From: Palleronia abyssalis
GTDB lineage: Bacteria; Pseudomonadota; Alphaproteobacteria; Rhodobacterales; Rhodobacteraceae
DNA: 64,000 nt
Direction: 5' to 3'
Assembly (NCBI RefSeq): GCF_900302445.1
Contig: NZ_ONZF01000003.1
Location: 186,001-250,000, forward strand
The notes under the pieces were generated by a model. The model was not told the origin of the DNA, made no database searches, and saw nothing but the letters and a program-made list of their open reading frames with translations. Positions 9,227-16,966 of the stretch are shown here, piece by piece; within the stretch, counting starts at the first letter, position 1, and each line of letters begins with the position of its first letter. The translations under genes were made by a program, and so were the position numbers.

Positions 9227-10798
9227 ATGAAATTCCGATCCACCCTGGCCGTCTCGGCCCTGGCGCTCGGTCTTGCAGGCGCGGCCAGCGCGCAGCAGAC
9301 GCTTGTCTATTGCTCGGAAGGCAGCCCCGAGGGCTTCGATCCGGCGCTTTATACCGCAGGCACGACCTTCGATGCCTCGTCGCACACCGTCTATAACCAG
9401 CTGGTCGAATTCGAGACCGGCACCACCAACGTGGTCCCCGGCCTGGCCGAAAGCTGGGAGGTCAGCGAAGACGGTACGCAGGTGACGTTCACCCTGCGCG
9501 AGGGGGTTCAATTCCACTCGAACGACATGTTCACCCCCAGCCGTGACTTCAACGCCGACGACGTGATCCACACGTTCGAGCGTCAGGGCGGCGAAGGCTC
9601 GTGGGAATACTACAACGCCATGTCGATGCCCGACCTCATCGAATCGATCGAGAAGGTCGACGACATGACAGTCCGCTTCAACCTGACGCGCCCTGAGGCG
9701 CCGTTCATTGCCAACATGGCCATGGATTTCGCGTCGATCGTGTCGGCGGAATACGCGCAGGCGATGGAAGAGGCCGGAACGCCCGAGATGGTGAACCAGC
9801 AGCCCATCGGCACCGGACCCTTCGTGTTCGAGGATTACCAGACCGACGCGGTCATCCGGTATTCCAAGAACCAGGACTACTGGAAGTCGGACGAGCCAAA
9901 GGTCGACAACCTGGTCTTCGCGATCACGCCCGACGCGTCGGTGCGGCTGCAGCGTCTTCAGGCGGGCGAGTGCCATGTCATGCCCTACCCGAACCCGGCA
10001 GATGTCGAATCGATTCGCGAGAACGACGATCTGGACCTGCTTGAGCAGGAAGGCCTGAACGTCGGGTACCTGGCCTACAACACCACGCAGGAGCCGTTCG
10101 ACGACCCGCAGGTGCGCAAGGCGCTGAACATGGCCATCGACAAGGAGGCCATCATCGACGTGATCTTCGGCGGTCAGGCCGAACAGGCCAAGAACCCGAT
10201 CCCGCCGACCATGTGGTCCTACAACGAAGAGATCGAGGACGATCCCTACGATCCCGAGCAGGCCCGCCAGATGCTGGAAGAGGCCGGGGTCGAGGACCTG
10301 TCGATGAAAATCTGGGCGATGCCGGTGCAGCGCCCCTACAACCCCAACGCCCGCCGCATGGCCGAGCTGATCCAGGAGGATTTCAGCGAGGTCGGCGTGG
10401 ACGTCGAGATCGTGTCCTACGAATGGGGCGAGTATCTGGAGCGGTCGTCGGCCGAGGATCGCGACGGTGCGGTGCTTCTGGGGTGGACCGGTGACAACGG
10501 CGATCCGGACAACTTCCTGGCCGTGCTTCTGGGCTGCGACGGCGTGGGCGGTGCGAACCGCGCGCAATGGTGCAACGAGGAGTTCGACTCGATCGTGCAG
10601 GAAGCGAAGACGGTTAGCGACCAGTCCGAGCGGGCGGACATGTACGAAGAGGCGCAGGCCATCTTCAAGGAGCAGGCGCCGTGGGCGACCATCGCACACT
10701 CGGTCGTGTTCATGCCGGTCCGGTCCGAGGTCGAGGGTTATATCGTCCATCCGCTGGGCGGACACCTTTTCGACACGGTTTCGATCAACCAGGACTGA
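9227..10798 (+). CDS. Peptide-type ABC transporter substrate-binding protein (SBP family 5)
   Basis: A 523-residue periplasmic binding protein of the DppA/OppA/NikA family. A Sec signal peptide (MKFRSTLAVSALALGLAGAASA, cleavage before QQTLVY) is followed by the mature start YCSEGSPEGFDPALYTAGTTFDAS, which is typical of dipeptide-binding DppA proteins. Further family motifs are PIGTGPFVFEDY and NPNARRMAELIQEDF. ATG 9227 follows AACAGGGAG. It heads a five-gene importer operon and is separated from the permeases by a hairpin that probably lets the binding protein be made in excess. The ligand is likely a di- or oligopeptide by family, but this is not proven. Confidence 0.92.
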   Translation: MKFRSTLAVSALALGLAGAASAQQTLVYCSEGSPEGFDPALYTAGTTFDASSHTVYNQLVEFETGTTNVVPGLAESWEVSEDGTQVTFTLREGVQFHSNDMFTPSRDFNADDVIHTFERQGGEGSWEYYNAMSMPDLIESIEKVDDMTVRFNLTRPEAPFIANMAMDFASIVSAEYAQAMEEAGTPEMVNQQPIGTGPFVFEDYQTDAVIRYSKNQDYWKSDEPKVDNLVFAITPDASVRLQRLQAGECHVMPYPNPADVESIRENDDLDLLEQEGLNVGYLAYNTTQEPFDDPQVRKALNMAIDKEAIIDVIFGGQAEQAKNPIPPTMWSYNEEIEDDPYDPEQARQMLEEAGVEDLSMKIWAMPVQRPYNPNARRMAELIQEDFSEVGVDVEIVSYEWGEYLERSSAEDRDGAVLLGWTGDNGDPDNFLAVLLGCDGVGGANRAQWCNEEFDSIVQEAKTVSDQSERADMYEEAQAIFKEQAPWATIAHSVVFMPVRSEVEGYIVHPLGGHLFDTVSINQD

Positions 10799-10811
10799 TT
10801 GACTGACACGG

Positions 10812-10854
10812 CGGCGGGGTGCACCATTCGGTGCGCCCCGTCGTTTTCCTTTTA
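10812..10854 (+). terminator. Hairpin with U-rich tail after binding-protein gene
   Basis: About 17 bases after the stop, GGGGTGCACC (about 10817-10826) pairs with GGTGCGCCCC (about 10831-10840) around the loop ATTC, with one G-U pair. It is followed by GTCGTTTTCCTTTT. It is a good intrinsic terminator or attenuator between the binding protein and the permeases, consistent with differential expression in ABC importer operons. Confidence 0.65.
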
Positions 10855-10991
10855 TGACAGACCGTTACGCAGGATATCGCGACCCCGCCGACAGGCGTGA
10901 GGTCGATGCCGTGGCCGAGTTCCGGATCAAGGGCGGCGTGCCGACGCCCGACACGGGCTTCCGGTCCCTGACGTCCTTCCCGACCGGGTAG
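10854..10991 (+). CDS. Possible small protein (45 aa) ahead of permease gene
   Basis: An ATG at 10854 opens a 45-codon frame ending at TAG 10989-10991, twelve bases before the permease start. The predicted peptide (MTDRYAGYRDPADRRE...FPTG) is charged, with no membrane segment. The codon composition is like the neighbouring genes. No clear ribosome-binding site precedes it, because it starts inside the U-rich tail of the terminator hairpin. It may be a translated leader, a small protein or chance; the family is not recognised. Confidence 0.25.
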   Translation: MTDRYAGYRDPADRREVDAVAEFRIKGGVPTPDTGFRSLTSFPTG

Positions 10992-11002
10992 AAGGTGATC
11001 TG

Positions 11003-12010
11003 ATGCTTAAATTCTTCCTCTCGCGGCTTGGGACGTTCATTCCGACGTTTCTCGGTGTTACGCTGATTTCGTTCGCGTTCATCCGCGTGCTGCCGGGCGA
11101 TCCGATCATCGTCATGGCCGGCGAGCGCGGCCTGAGCCAGGAGCGATACGAGGCGCTGCGCAGCCAATACGGGTTCGACCAGCCGCTTTACGTGCAATTC
11201 TGGGAGTATTTCACCGGCGTGCTGCAGGGCGATCTGGGCACCAGCTTCGTGACGAACCGACCCGTGTGGGACGAATTCTTCTCGCTGTTCCCAGCCACGC
11301 TGGAGCTGTCGATCTGCGCCATCATCATTGCGATCGCGCTGGGACTTCCCGCAGGCGTCATCGCAGCGGTCTATCGCGGCAAGTTCTTCGACCGCGCGCT
11401 GATGTCCACGGCGCTGATCGGATATTCCATGCCGATTTTCTGGTGGGCGCTGCTGCTGATCATCGTGTTCTCGGGCAATCTGGGGTGGACGCCGGTGTCG
11501 GGGCGGATGGGGCTTTTGTATTTCTTCGACGACGTGACGGGATTCATGCTGATCGATTCGCTGCTGTCGGGTCAGGAGGGGGCCTTCGGCAGCGCGGTGC
11601 ATCACTTGATCCTACCGTCGATCGTGCTGGCGACGATCCCGCTGGCCGTGATCGCCCGCCAGACGCGGTCAGCCATGCTGGAGGTCCTATCCGAGGATTA
11701 CATCCGCACCGCACGCGCCAAGGGCCTGTCGCCTGGCCGGGTCAACGGGCTGCACGCGCTGCGTAATGCGATGATCCCGGTCATCACCGTGATCGGCCTG
11801 TCGGTCGGCACGCTTCTGGCCGGCGCGATCCTGACCGAGACGATCTTTTCCTGGCCCGGCATCGGGAAATGGATGGTCGATTCCATTTTCCGGCGGGATT
11901 ATCCCGTTGTTCAGGGCGGACTTCTGATGATCGCCGTGATGGTGATGTTCGTGAACCTGATCGTCGATCTGCTCTATGGTCTTATCAATCCCAAGATCCG
12001 GAAACGCTGA
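11003..12010 (+). CDS. Peptide-type ABC transporter permease (DppB-like)
   Basis: A 335-residue inner-membrane permease. It has an N-terminal membrane anchor (MLKFFLSRLGTFIPTFLGVTLISFAFIRVLPGDP), the hallmark opening of DppB/OppB proteins, then about six transmembrane segments. The EAA-loop sequence DYIRTARAKGLSPGRVNGLHALRNA contacts the ATPases. The C-terminus ends in YGLINPKIRKR. It is followed one base later by the second permease. It forms a heterodimeric channel with the next gene product. Confidence 0.93.
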   Translation: MLKFFLSRLGTFIPTFLGVTLISFAFIRVLPGDPIIVMAGERGLSQERYEALRSQYGFDQPLYVQFWEYFTGVLQGDLGTSFVTNRPVWDEFFSLFPATLELSICAIIIAIALGLPAGVIAAVYRGKFFDRALMSTALIGYSMPIFWWALLLIIVFSGNLGWTPVSGRMGLLYFFDDVTGFMLIDSLLSGQEGAFGSAVHHLILPSIVLATIPLAVIARQTRSAMLEVLSEDYIRTARAKGLSPGRVNGLHALRNAMIPVITVIGLSVGTLLAGAILTETIFSWPGIGKWMVDSIFRRDYPVVQGGLLMIAVMVMFVNLIVDLLYGLINPKIRKR

Positions 12011-12011
12011 C

Positions 12012-12929
12012 ATGGCCGACGCATCCTCGCAAACCGGACGGCAGGTCCTGAAGGACGGCGGCACGCGCCCCACCCGCTTCCGCACGTTCTGGAATTCGTT
12101 CAAGGAAAACCGCGGCGCGGTGATGGGCCTCTGGGTGTTCCTGGCGTTCCTTCTGGTGGCGGTTTTCGCCCCATTTCTGGCGCCCTACGACCCCTCGGCC
12201 CAATTCCGCGATGCCACCCTGCAACCCCCCGTCTGGCAGGAGGGGGGGACGTGGGGCTTCCCCTTGGGCACCGATGCCGTCGGGCGCGACATGCTCAGCC
12301 GGTTGATCCACGGCGCGCGGTTCTCGTTCTTCGTGGGCATCGTGGTCGTGGTCGTGGCCGCGACGGGCGGGATCATCATCGGCCTGATCGCCGGGTTTGC
12401 GCCGACGTGGCTGGATACGCTGATCATGCGCCTGATGGACATCATCCTGGCGTTCCCGTCGCTTTTGCTGGCCCTCGTGCTGGTGGCAGTGCTGGGGCCC
12501 ACGCTTCTGAACGCGATGATCGCGATCGCGCTGGTGTTGCAGCCGCATTACGTCCGCTTGACACGTGCGTCAGTCCTGTCGGAGCGGTCGAAGGACTACG
12601 TGATCGCCTCGCGCGTCGCGGGGGCCGGCCGGGCGCGGCTGATGTTCATTACCGTTCTGCCGAACTGCCTTGCGCCGATCATCGTGCAGGCCGCCCTGTC
12701 CTTCTCGACCGCGATCCTTGATGCCGCCGCGTTGGGCTTTCTGGGCATGGGCGCACAGCCGCCCACGCCGGAATGGGGCACGATGCTGGCCGATGCGCGC
12801 GAATTCGTGCTGCGCGCTTGGTGGGTCGTCACTTTGCCGGGCATCGCGATCCTCGTGACCGTGCTGGCGATCAACCTGATGGGCGACGGGCTTCGCGACG
12901 CGCTCGACCCGAAACTCAAGCGGAGCTGA
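12012..12929 (+). CDS. Peptide-type ABC transporter permease (DppC-like)
   Basis: A 305-residue permease with the DppC/OppC pattern: cytoplasmic N-terminus, NRGAVMGLWVFLAFLLVAVF first membrane segment, LGTDAVGRDMLSRLIHGARFS motif and the EAA loop RSKDYVIASRVAGAGRARLMF. The C-terminus is LMGDGLRDALDPKLKRS, diagnostic of this subfamily. ATG 12012 lies one base after the preceding stop; the upstream in-frame extension lies in the first permease gene and is rejected. It pairs with the DppB-like protein. Confidence 0.93.
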   Translation: MADASSQTGRQVLKDGGTRPTRFRTFWNSFKENRGAVMGLWVFLAFLLVAVFAPFLAPYDPSAQFRDATLQPPVWQEGGTWGFPLGTDAVGRDMLSRLIHGARFSFFVGIVVVVVAATGGIIIGLIAGFAPTWLDTLIMRLMDIILAFPSLLLALVLVAVLGPTLLNAMIAIALVLQPHYVRLTRASVLSERSKDYVIASRVAGAGRARLMFITVLPNCLAPIIVQAALSFSTAILDAAALGFLGMGAQPPTPEWGTMLADAREFVLRAWWVVTLPGIAILVTVLAINLMGDGLRDALDPKLKRS

Positions 12930-12933
12930 CCCG

Positions 12934-13911
12934 ATGTCGCTTCTGAAAATCCGCAATCTTTCCGTGACCTTCACGACATCCTCCGGACCGTTCCGGGCGG
13001 TCGACAAGGTCGACGTGGATGTCCGCCCGGGTGAGATTCTGGCCATCGTGGGCGAGTCGGGGTCGGGCAAGTCGGTCTCGATGCTGGCAACAATGGGGCT
13101 GCTGCCTTGGACCGCCACAGTAACCGCTGACGAGATGAGCTTCGACGGCCGGGATCTGCGCGCGATGTCCGGCAAGGCGCGACGCCGCCTGATCGGCAAC
13201 GACTTGGCAATGATCTTCCAAGAGCCGATGTCGTCCCTGAACCCGTGCTTCACGGTTGGCTTCCAGATCCGCGAGGCTTTGCGCAAGCACACCTCGCTGG
13301 ATGCTAAAGCACGGCACGCCCGGTGCATCGAGCTGTTCGAGATGGTGGGCATCCCTGCCCCGGAACGGCGGCTGAAGGCGTTCCCGCATCAGCTGTCGGG
13401 CGGCATGAATCAGCGTGTGATGATTGCGATGGCCATCGCCTGCCGACCCCGGCTTCTGATCGCGGACGAACCGACGACGGCCCTGGACGTCACGATCCAG
13501 GCGCAGATCCTGGATTTGCTGACCGGTCTGCAGGCCGAGACCGGAATGGGTCTGATCCTGATCACCCACGACATGGGCGTGGTGGCGGAAACGGCCGAAC
13601 GTGTGGCCGTGCAATACGCGGGCCAAAAAGTCGAGGATCAACCGGTGGACGCCTTGTTCGATACCCCGCACCACCCCTATACTGCCGCGCTTCTGGCCGC
13701 CCTGCCCGAGCGCGCGACGGAACGGCATCTGCCTACAATCCCGGGCGTCGTCCCGGGCCAGCATGATCGCCCCGCCGGATGTCTGTTCAGCCCCAGATGC
13801 AAGTTCGCGGACGATACCTGCCGGACCATTGAGCCGCCCGTCCAACCGCCTGAACTGGGCCTGGCGCTGTGTCATTATCCACTTCACGCTCCGCAGGAGG
13901 CCAAGGCATGA
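12934..13911 (+). CDS. Peptide-type ABC transporter ATP-binding protein (DppD-like)
   Basis: A 325-residue ABC ATPase. Walker A GESGSGKS lies near residue 41, the Q loop is in [11 protein letters not shown], the signature is LSGGMNQRV, Walker B is [12 protein letters not shown] and the switch His is in ITHDMGVV. The C-terminal oligopeptide-transporter extension includes the Cys-containing [14 protein letters not shown] segment, seen in DppD/OppD and often linked to an Fe-S site. The stop overlaps the next ATPase start by four bases (ATGA). Confidence 0.93.
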   Translation: MSLLKIRNLSVTFTTSSGPFRAVDKVDVDVRPGEILAIVGESGSGKSVSMLATMGLLPWTATVTADEMSFDGRDLRAMSGKARRRLIGNDLAMIFQEPMSSLNPCFTVGFQIREALRKHTSLDAKARHARCIELFEMVGIPAPERRLKAFPHQLSGGMNQRVMIAMAIACRPRLLIADEPTTALDVTIQAQILDLLTGLQAETGMGLILITHDMGVVAETAERVAVQYAGQKVEDQPVDALFDTPHHPYTAALLAALPERATERHLPTIPGVVPGQHDRPAGCLFSPRCKFADDTCRTIEPPVQPPELGLALCHYPLHAPQEAKA

Positions 13912-14861
13912 GCGCGATCATCGAAGCCCGCGGATTGGGACGGGATTACGAGGTTGGCGGCGGGATGTTCTCGAAGCCAGGAGTGGTCCGCGCGGTTGCC
14001 GAGACATCGTTCTCCGTCTCGGCAGGGAAGACGCTGGCGGTTGTGGGCGAGTCCGGGTGTGGAAAATCCACGCTCGCGCGTCTTGTCACCATGATTGAAG
14101 AACCGACCTCCGGAACCTTCCTGCTGGACGGCGAGACTGTTACGCCGGACCGGTGGGCCGACCTGCGCACCCACGTCCAAATCGTGTTCCAGGATCCTTA
14201 TGGGTCGCTGAACCTGCGCCAGCGGGTCGGCCAAATCCTGGAAGAGCCTCTGAAAATTAATCGGCGCGGAATGAGCGCGGCAGAGCGCCGGGCCAAGGCG
14301 CGCGAAATGATGCGTCTGGTCGGTCTGCGCGAAGAGCATTACGATCGCTATCCCCACATGTTCTCCGGTGGGCAACGACAGCGTATTGCCGTCGCCCGGG
14401 CCCTGATGCTGGAGCCTAAGCTTCTGGTCTTGGACGAACCGGTATCAGCCCTGGATCTATCGATCCAAAGCCAGATTTTGAACCTTTTGAATGACCTTCA
14501 AACGCGTTTGAACCTTGCCTATCTCTTCATCAGCCATGACCTGTCGGTCGTCCGCCATGTCGCCGACGAAATCTTGGTCATGTATCTGGGTCGTCCGGTC
14601 GAATTCGGCCCCAAGGACGAGATTTTCGATGCACCAAGACATCCCTATACCAAGGCCCTGATCTCGGCCACTCCTTCGGCTGACCCGCGAAACCGCCGGG
14701 AACGCATCAAACTCGTCGGAGAGCTGCCCTCGCCACTCGCGGTCCCGCCAGGATGCCCTTTTTCACCGCGATGCTGGAAAGCGCAGGACAAATGTCGTCG
14801 TGATCGCCCAATAATGGAGGGCACGCCGCATCCCGCGGCGTGCTTTTACCCCGAAGCATAA
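13908..14861 (+). CDS. Peptide-type ABC transporter ATP-binding protein (DppF-like)
   Basis: A 317-residue ABC ATPase partner of the DppD-like protein. It has Walker A GESGCGKSTLAR, Q loop VFQDPYGSLNLRQRV (the DppF/OppF hallmark), signature FSGGQRQRIAVARAL, Walker B LLVLDEPVSALDLS, ISHDLSVVRHV and the C-terminal CPFSPRCWKAQDKC. The ATG overlaps the upstream stop. The last 40 bases of the gene contain a terminator-like hairpin. It is the last gene of the importer operon and is convergent with the chemotaxis cluster. Confidence 0.93.
   Translation: MSAIIEARGLGRDYEVGGGMFSKPGVVRAVAETSFSVSAGKTLAVVGESGCGKSTLARLVTMIEEPTSGTFLLDGETVTPDRWADLRTHVQIVFQDPYGSLNLRQRVGQILEEPLKINRRGMSAAERRAKAREMMRLVGLREEHYDRYPHMFSGGQRQRIAVARALMLEPKLLVLDEPVSALDLSIQSQILNLLNDLQTRLNLAYLFISHDLSVVRHVADEILVMYLGRPVEFGPKDEIFDAPRHPYTKALISATPSADPRNRRERIKLVGELPSPLAVPPGCPFSPRCWKAQDKCRRDRPIMEGTPHPAACFYPEA
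14821..14847 (+). terminator. Intrinsic terminator inside the 3' end of the DppF-like gene
   Basis: GCACGCCGC (14821-14829), a five-base loop, GCGGCGTGC (14835-14843) and TTTT form a perfect 9-bp stem with a U tract. The hairpin is located within the last codons of the ATPase gene (stop 14859-14861), so the coding sequence doubles as terminator. It would end the importer operon before the convergent chemotaxis genes. Confidence 0.6.
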
Positions 14862-14883
14862 GTGTTCTTCCCGGTCCTGCGCC

Positions 14884-15246
14884 CTAAAAAATGTCGACTT
14901 CGCTGTCAGCCTTTTTTCGACCCGGCGCTGGAGCGATATCATCGCGTATAGCGCCGAGTTTCAGTCCGCTCACCGCAGAAGCCACATCAATTGGTTCGCC
15001 GCCATCGGCTCCAGCCAGCGCCTTGCAAAACCGCGCCATTTCCTGGGCAGTCTGCTGCGAAAGATCGATCGACTGCATCGCCTTGGTCGCATGATCCCCA
15101 AGGCCGGTCGACCCTATGGCCGGTGTCAACGCTTCCTCGAGAACAGCCCCATAAGCCTCGATATCCTGGAAACGACGAGCCATGAACAGAAACAGGTCCG
15201 CGCGCGCCAGGGTCGTCAAACCGGCCCCACGATCGGCTTTAGGCAC
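14884..15246 (-). CDS. Hypothetical protein, last gene of chemotaxis operon
   Basis: A 120-residue protein of unknown function, with helix-forming stretches (LFLFMARRFQDIEAYGAVLEEALTP; QQTAQEMARFCKALAG) and no membrane segment. Its start overlaps the end of the receiver gene by 31 bases, so it is cotranscribed with the chemotaxis genes. The pattern of a helical small protein after a receiver suggests a chemotaxis accessory or helper, but no family is recognised. Its GC content is closer to the chromosome average than that of the preceding genes. Confidence 0.65.
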   Translation of the reverse strand: MPKADRGAGLTTLARADLFLFMARRFQDIEAYGAVLEEALTPAIGSTGLGDHATKAMQSIDLSQQTAQEMARFCKALAGADGGEPIDVASAVSGLKLGAIRDDIAPAPGRKKADSEVDIF

Positions 15247-15602
15247 GCCCGAATCTTTGCAGTATCAAAGGGCTTGGCCAAAATATTATTGACGCCGGTT
15301 TTCTTGGCGTCTGCGATCAATTGCGGTGTCATTGTTCCGCTAATCAGCACGAAACCAACTTTTGCCGTTGCGCGCTGAGACCGAAGTTTAGCCAACAGTT
15401 CGAGGCCGCTCATGCCCGGCATATTATGATCCGATATGATCAGATGAGTTGGTTGACGACTTGCTTTATCTAAAGCCGACGCACCGTCCTTAGCAAAATC
15501 GATCTTTTTGAAACCGATCTCTTCCAGTGACGCAATGATAAGGCCGCGGCTGACACTCGTATCGTCAACGACCAAAATGGACATCATATCTTTTACAGAC
15601 AT
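15216..15602 (-). CDS. CheY-like single-domain response regulator (second copy)
   Basis: A 128-residue receiver domain without an output domain. Acidic pocket D13-D14, phosphoacceptor D58 in LIISDHNMPGMSG, S88 in place of the conserved Thr and K110 in LAKPFD are all visible. It overlaps the cheR end by ten bases. It could be a motor-binding CheY or a phosphate sink. The other receiver in the operon (19002-19373) is the more canonical CheY by its position upstream of cheA. Confidence 0.9.
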   Translation of the reverse strand: MSVKDMMSILVVDDTSVSRGLIIASLEEIGFKKIDFAKDGASALDKASRQPTHLIISDHNMPGMSGLELLAKLRSQRATAKVGFVLISGTMTPQLIADAKKTGVNNILAKPFDTAKIRACLKPIVGPV

Positions 15603-16495
15603 ACCGAATTTCCTTTTCCGGTTTGAAGCGTCGCCTTACGCCTTTTGAAAGCCGTGCGACCAATCGAATCAAAATGTATGGCCACTTCAGAAGTTAGCCT
15701 CTCCGAATGACCGATGAAAAGGCATCCATCCGGCGACAAAACCTTTTCGAGCCCGATCCAAAGCCTTGCCTGAACTTCAGGATCCATATAGATCGCAGCA
15801 TTCCGACAGAAGATTGCGTCGAATGGACCTGAGACCGGCCACGGCTCGACAAAGTTAAGATACCTAAAGGTCACCAGTTTCCTAAGGTCATCATTCAGCT
15901 CAAGCTCGTTAATCCCATCACCGCAATCTTTAACGAGATATCGGGATAGATTTTGGTCAATACCAGAGAACGATTGCGCTCGGTATCGCCCTACCTTTCC
16001 CTTCTCAAGAACTAACCTATCCACATCCGTTGCCAGTATCTTAACGTCGTATTCGCAAACCTCTGGAAAGTCTCTTAGAAGGACTGCGCCAATCGAAAAC
16101 GGCTCCTCGCCGGAGGAACAAGCGGCCGACCAAATCCTAACCCGCTCACCTTTGCGTGCCCTCCTCGATATTTGCGGGACGACGTCACGGGAAAATATTT
16201 CAAAATGAGCCGGTTCACGAAAGAATCTCGTTGTGTTCGTAGTAAGTGCACTAATGAGTAAGCTAGCCCCAACTTGACCGTTTCTAAGTAAGGTGCCTTC
16301 AATAAACTCAGAAAAAGTCCCCGCGTGCGAGTCACGAAAATGCCGCGAAAGCCTGGATTCGACAATTTGACGAGAGCTTTGATCCAAGCAGATCCCAGTC
16401 AGGCGGTACAGCAAGTTGGAAACAGTCCGAAAGTCTTCCTCCGTCATGTTTATGGAAGACTTCCGGTACTCTAAGGGACTGGCAGCCTGATCCAT
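15593..16495 (-). CDS. cheR: Chemotaxis protein methyltransferase CheR
   Basis: A 300-residue S-adenosylmethionine-dependent glutamate methyltransferase for chemoreceptors. An N-terminal all-helical domain (about residues 18-85) is followed by the SAM-binding domain with RIWSAACSSGEEPFSIGAVL and the downstream CRNAAIYMDPEVQARLW motif. ATG 16493-16495 directly abuts the cheW stop; an internal Met at residue 17 is an alternative start. Base composition is low-GC compared with the rest of the window. No CheB methylesterase is present in the operon. Confidence 0.93.
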   Translation of the reverse strand: MDQAASPLEYRKSSINMTEEDFRTVSNLLYRLTGICLDQSSRQIVESRLSRHFRDSHAGTFSEFIEGTLLRNGQVGASLLISALTTNTTRFFREPAHFEIFSRDVVPQISRRARKGERVRIWSAACSSGEEPFSIGAVLLRDFPEVCEYDVKILATDVDRLVLEKGKVGRYRAQSFSGIDQNLSRYLVKDCGDGINELELNDDLRKLVTFRYLNFVEPWPVSGPFDAIFCRNAAIYMDPEVQARLWIGLEKVLSPDGCLFIGHSERLTSEVAIHFDSIGRTAFKRRKATLQTGKGNSVCL

Positions 16496-16966
16496 CTACA
16501 ACGCCGCCATCGTCGTCTCGGGGGGAACAGCGGCAGATGCATTTAAAATGCTCAGTGCTCTTTCGCCTGATACAACCATGCCGTCGATCATGCCCATTCC
16601 GCTACGTGGACCAACCTGAGGCATTGGCTGGATATCGTCAGGTGAAACACTTACGATATCGGAGACCGACGAGACGAGCAGGCCAACAATCTGATCTACA
16701 ATTTGAGTAACGAGTATAACATTCCTTGCTTTTGGTTTGATGGGCTCTAAACCAAGACGAGCAGAAAGATCAACAATAGGCACTACTGCTCCACGCAAGT
16801 TGATGACCCCAAGAACATAGGCGGGCGAATGAGGCAATATAGTAGTGCTCGTCCACCCTCTAATTTCTCGAACCTTCATGATATCAATACAAAGGGACTG
16901 ATCGCCAACGGTAAAAGCGATTAGCTCACGGTTAGCTCGGCTATGTTCGGCACCATTTTCTTTCAT
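16496..16966 (-). CDS. cheW: Chemotaxis coupling protein CheW
   Basis: A 156-residue CheW-domain protein linking chemoreceptors to CheA. Conserved elements: ELIAFTVGDQSLCIDIMKVREI, PAYVLGVINLRGAVVPIVDLSARLGL and the C-terminal GLLVSSVSDIVSV. Its start overlaps the cheA stop by four bases and cheR follows without spacing. It is part of the AT-richer chemotaxis segment. Confidence 0.95.
   Translation of the reverse strand: MKENGAEHSRANRELIAFTVGDQSLCIDIMKVREIRGWTSTTILPHSPAYVLGVINLRGAVVPIVDLSARLGLEPIKPKARNVILVTQIVDQIVGLLVSSVSDIVSVSPDDIQPMPQVGPRSGMGMIDGMVVSGERALSILNASAAVPPETTMAAL

Noticed and set aside
7227-9230. 667-codon plus-strand open frame opposite the aminotransferase and unknown gene
   Set aside because: Shadow across two real genes and an intergenic promoter; no recognisable domain.
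9209-10765. 518-codon minus-strand open frame opposite the ABC binding protein
   Set aside because: Shadow of the family 5 binding protein; no domain seen.
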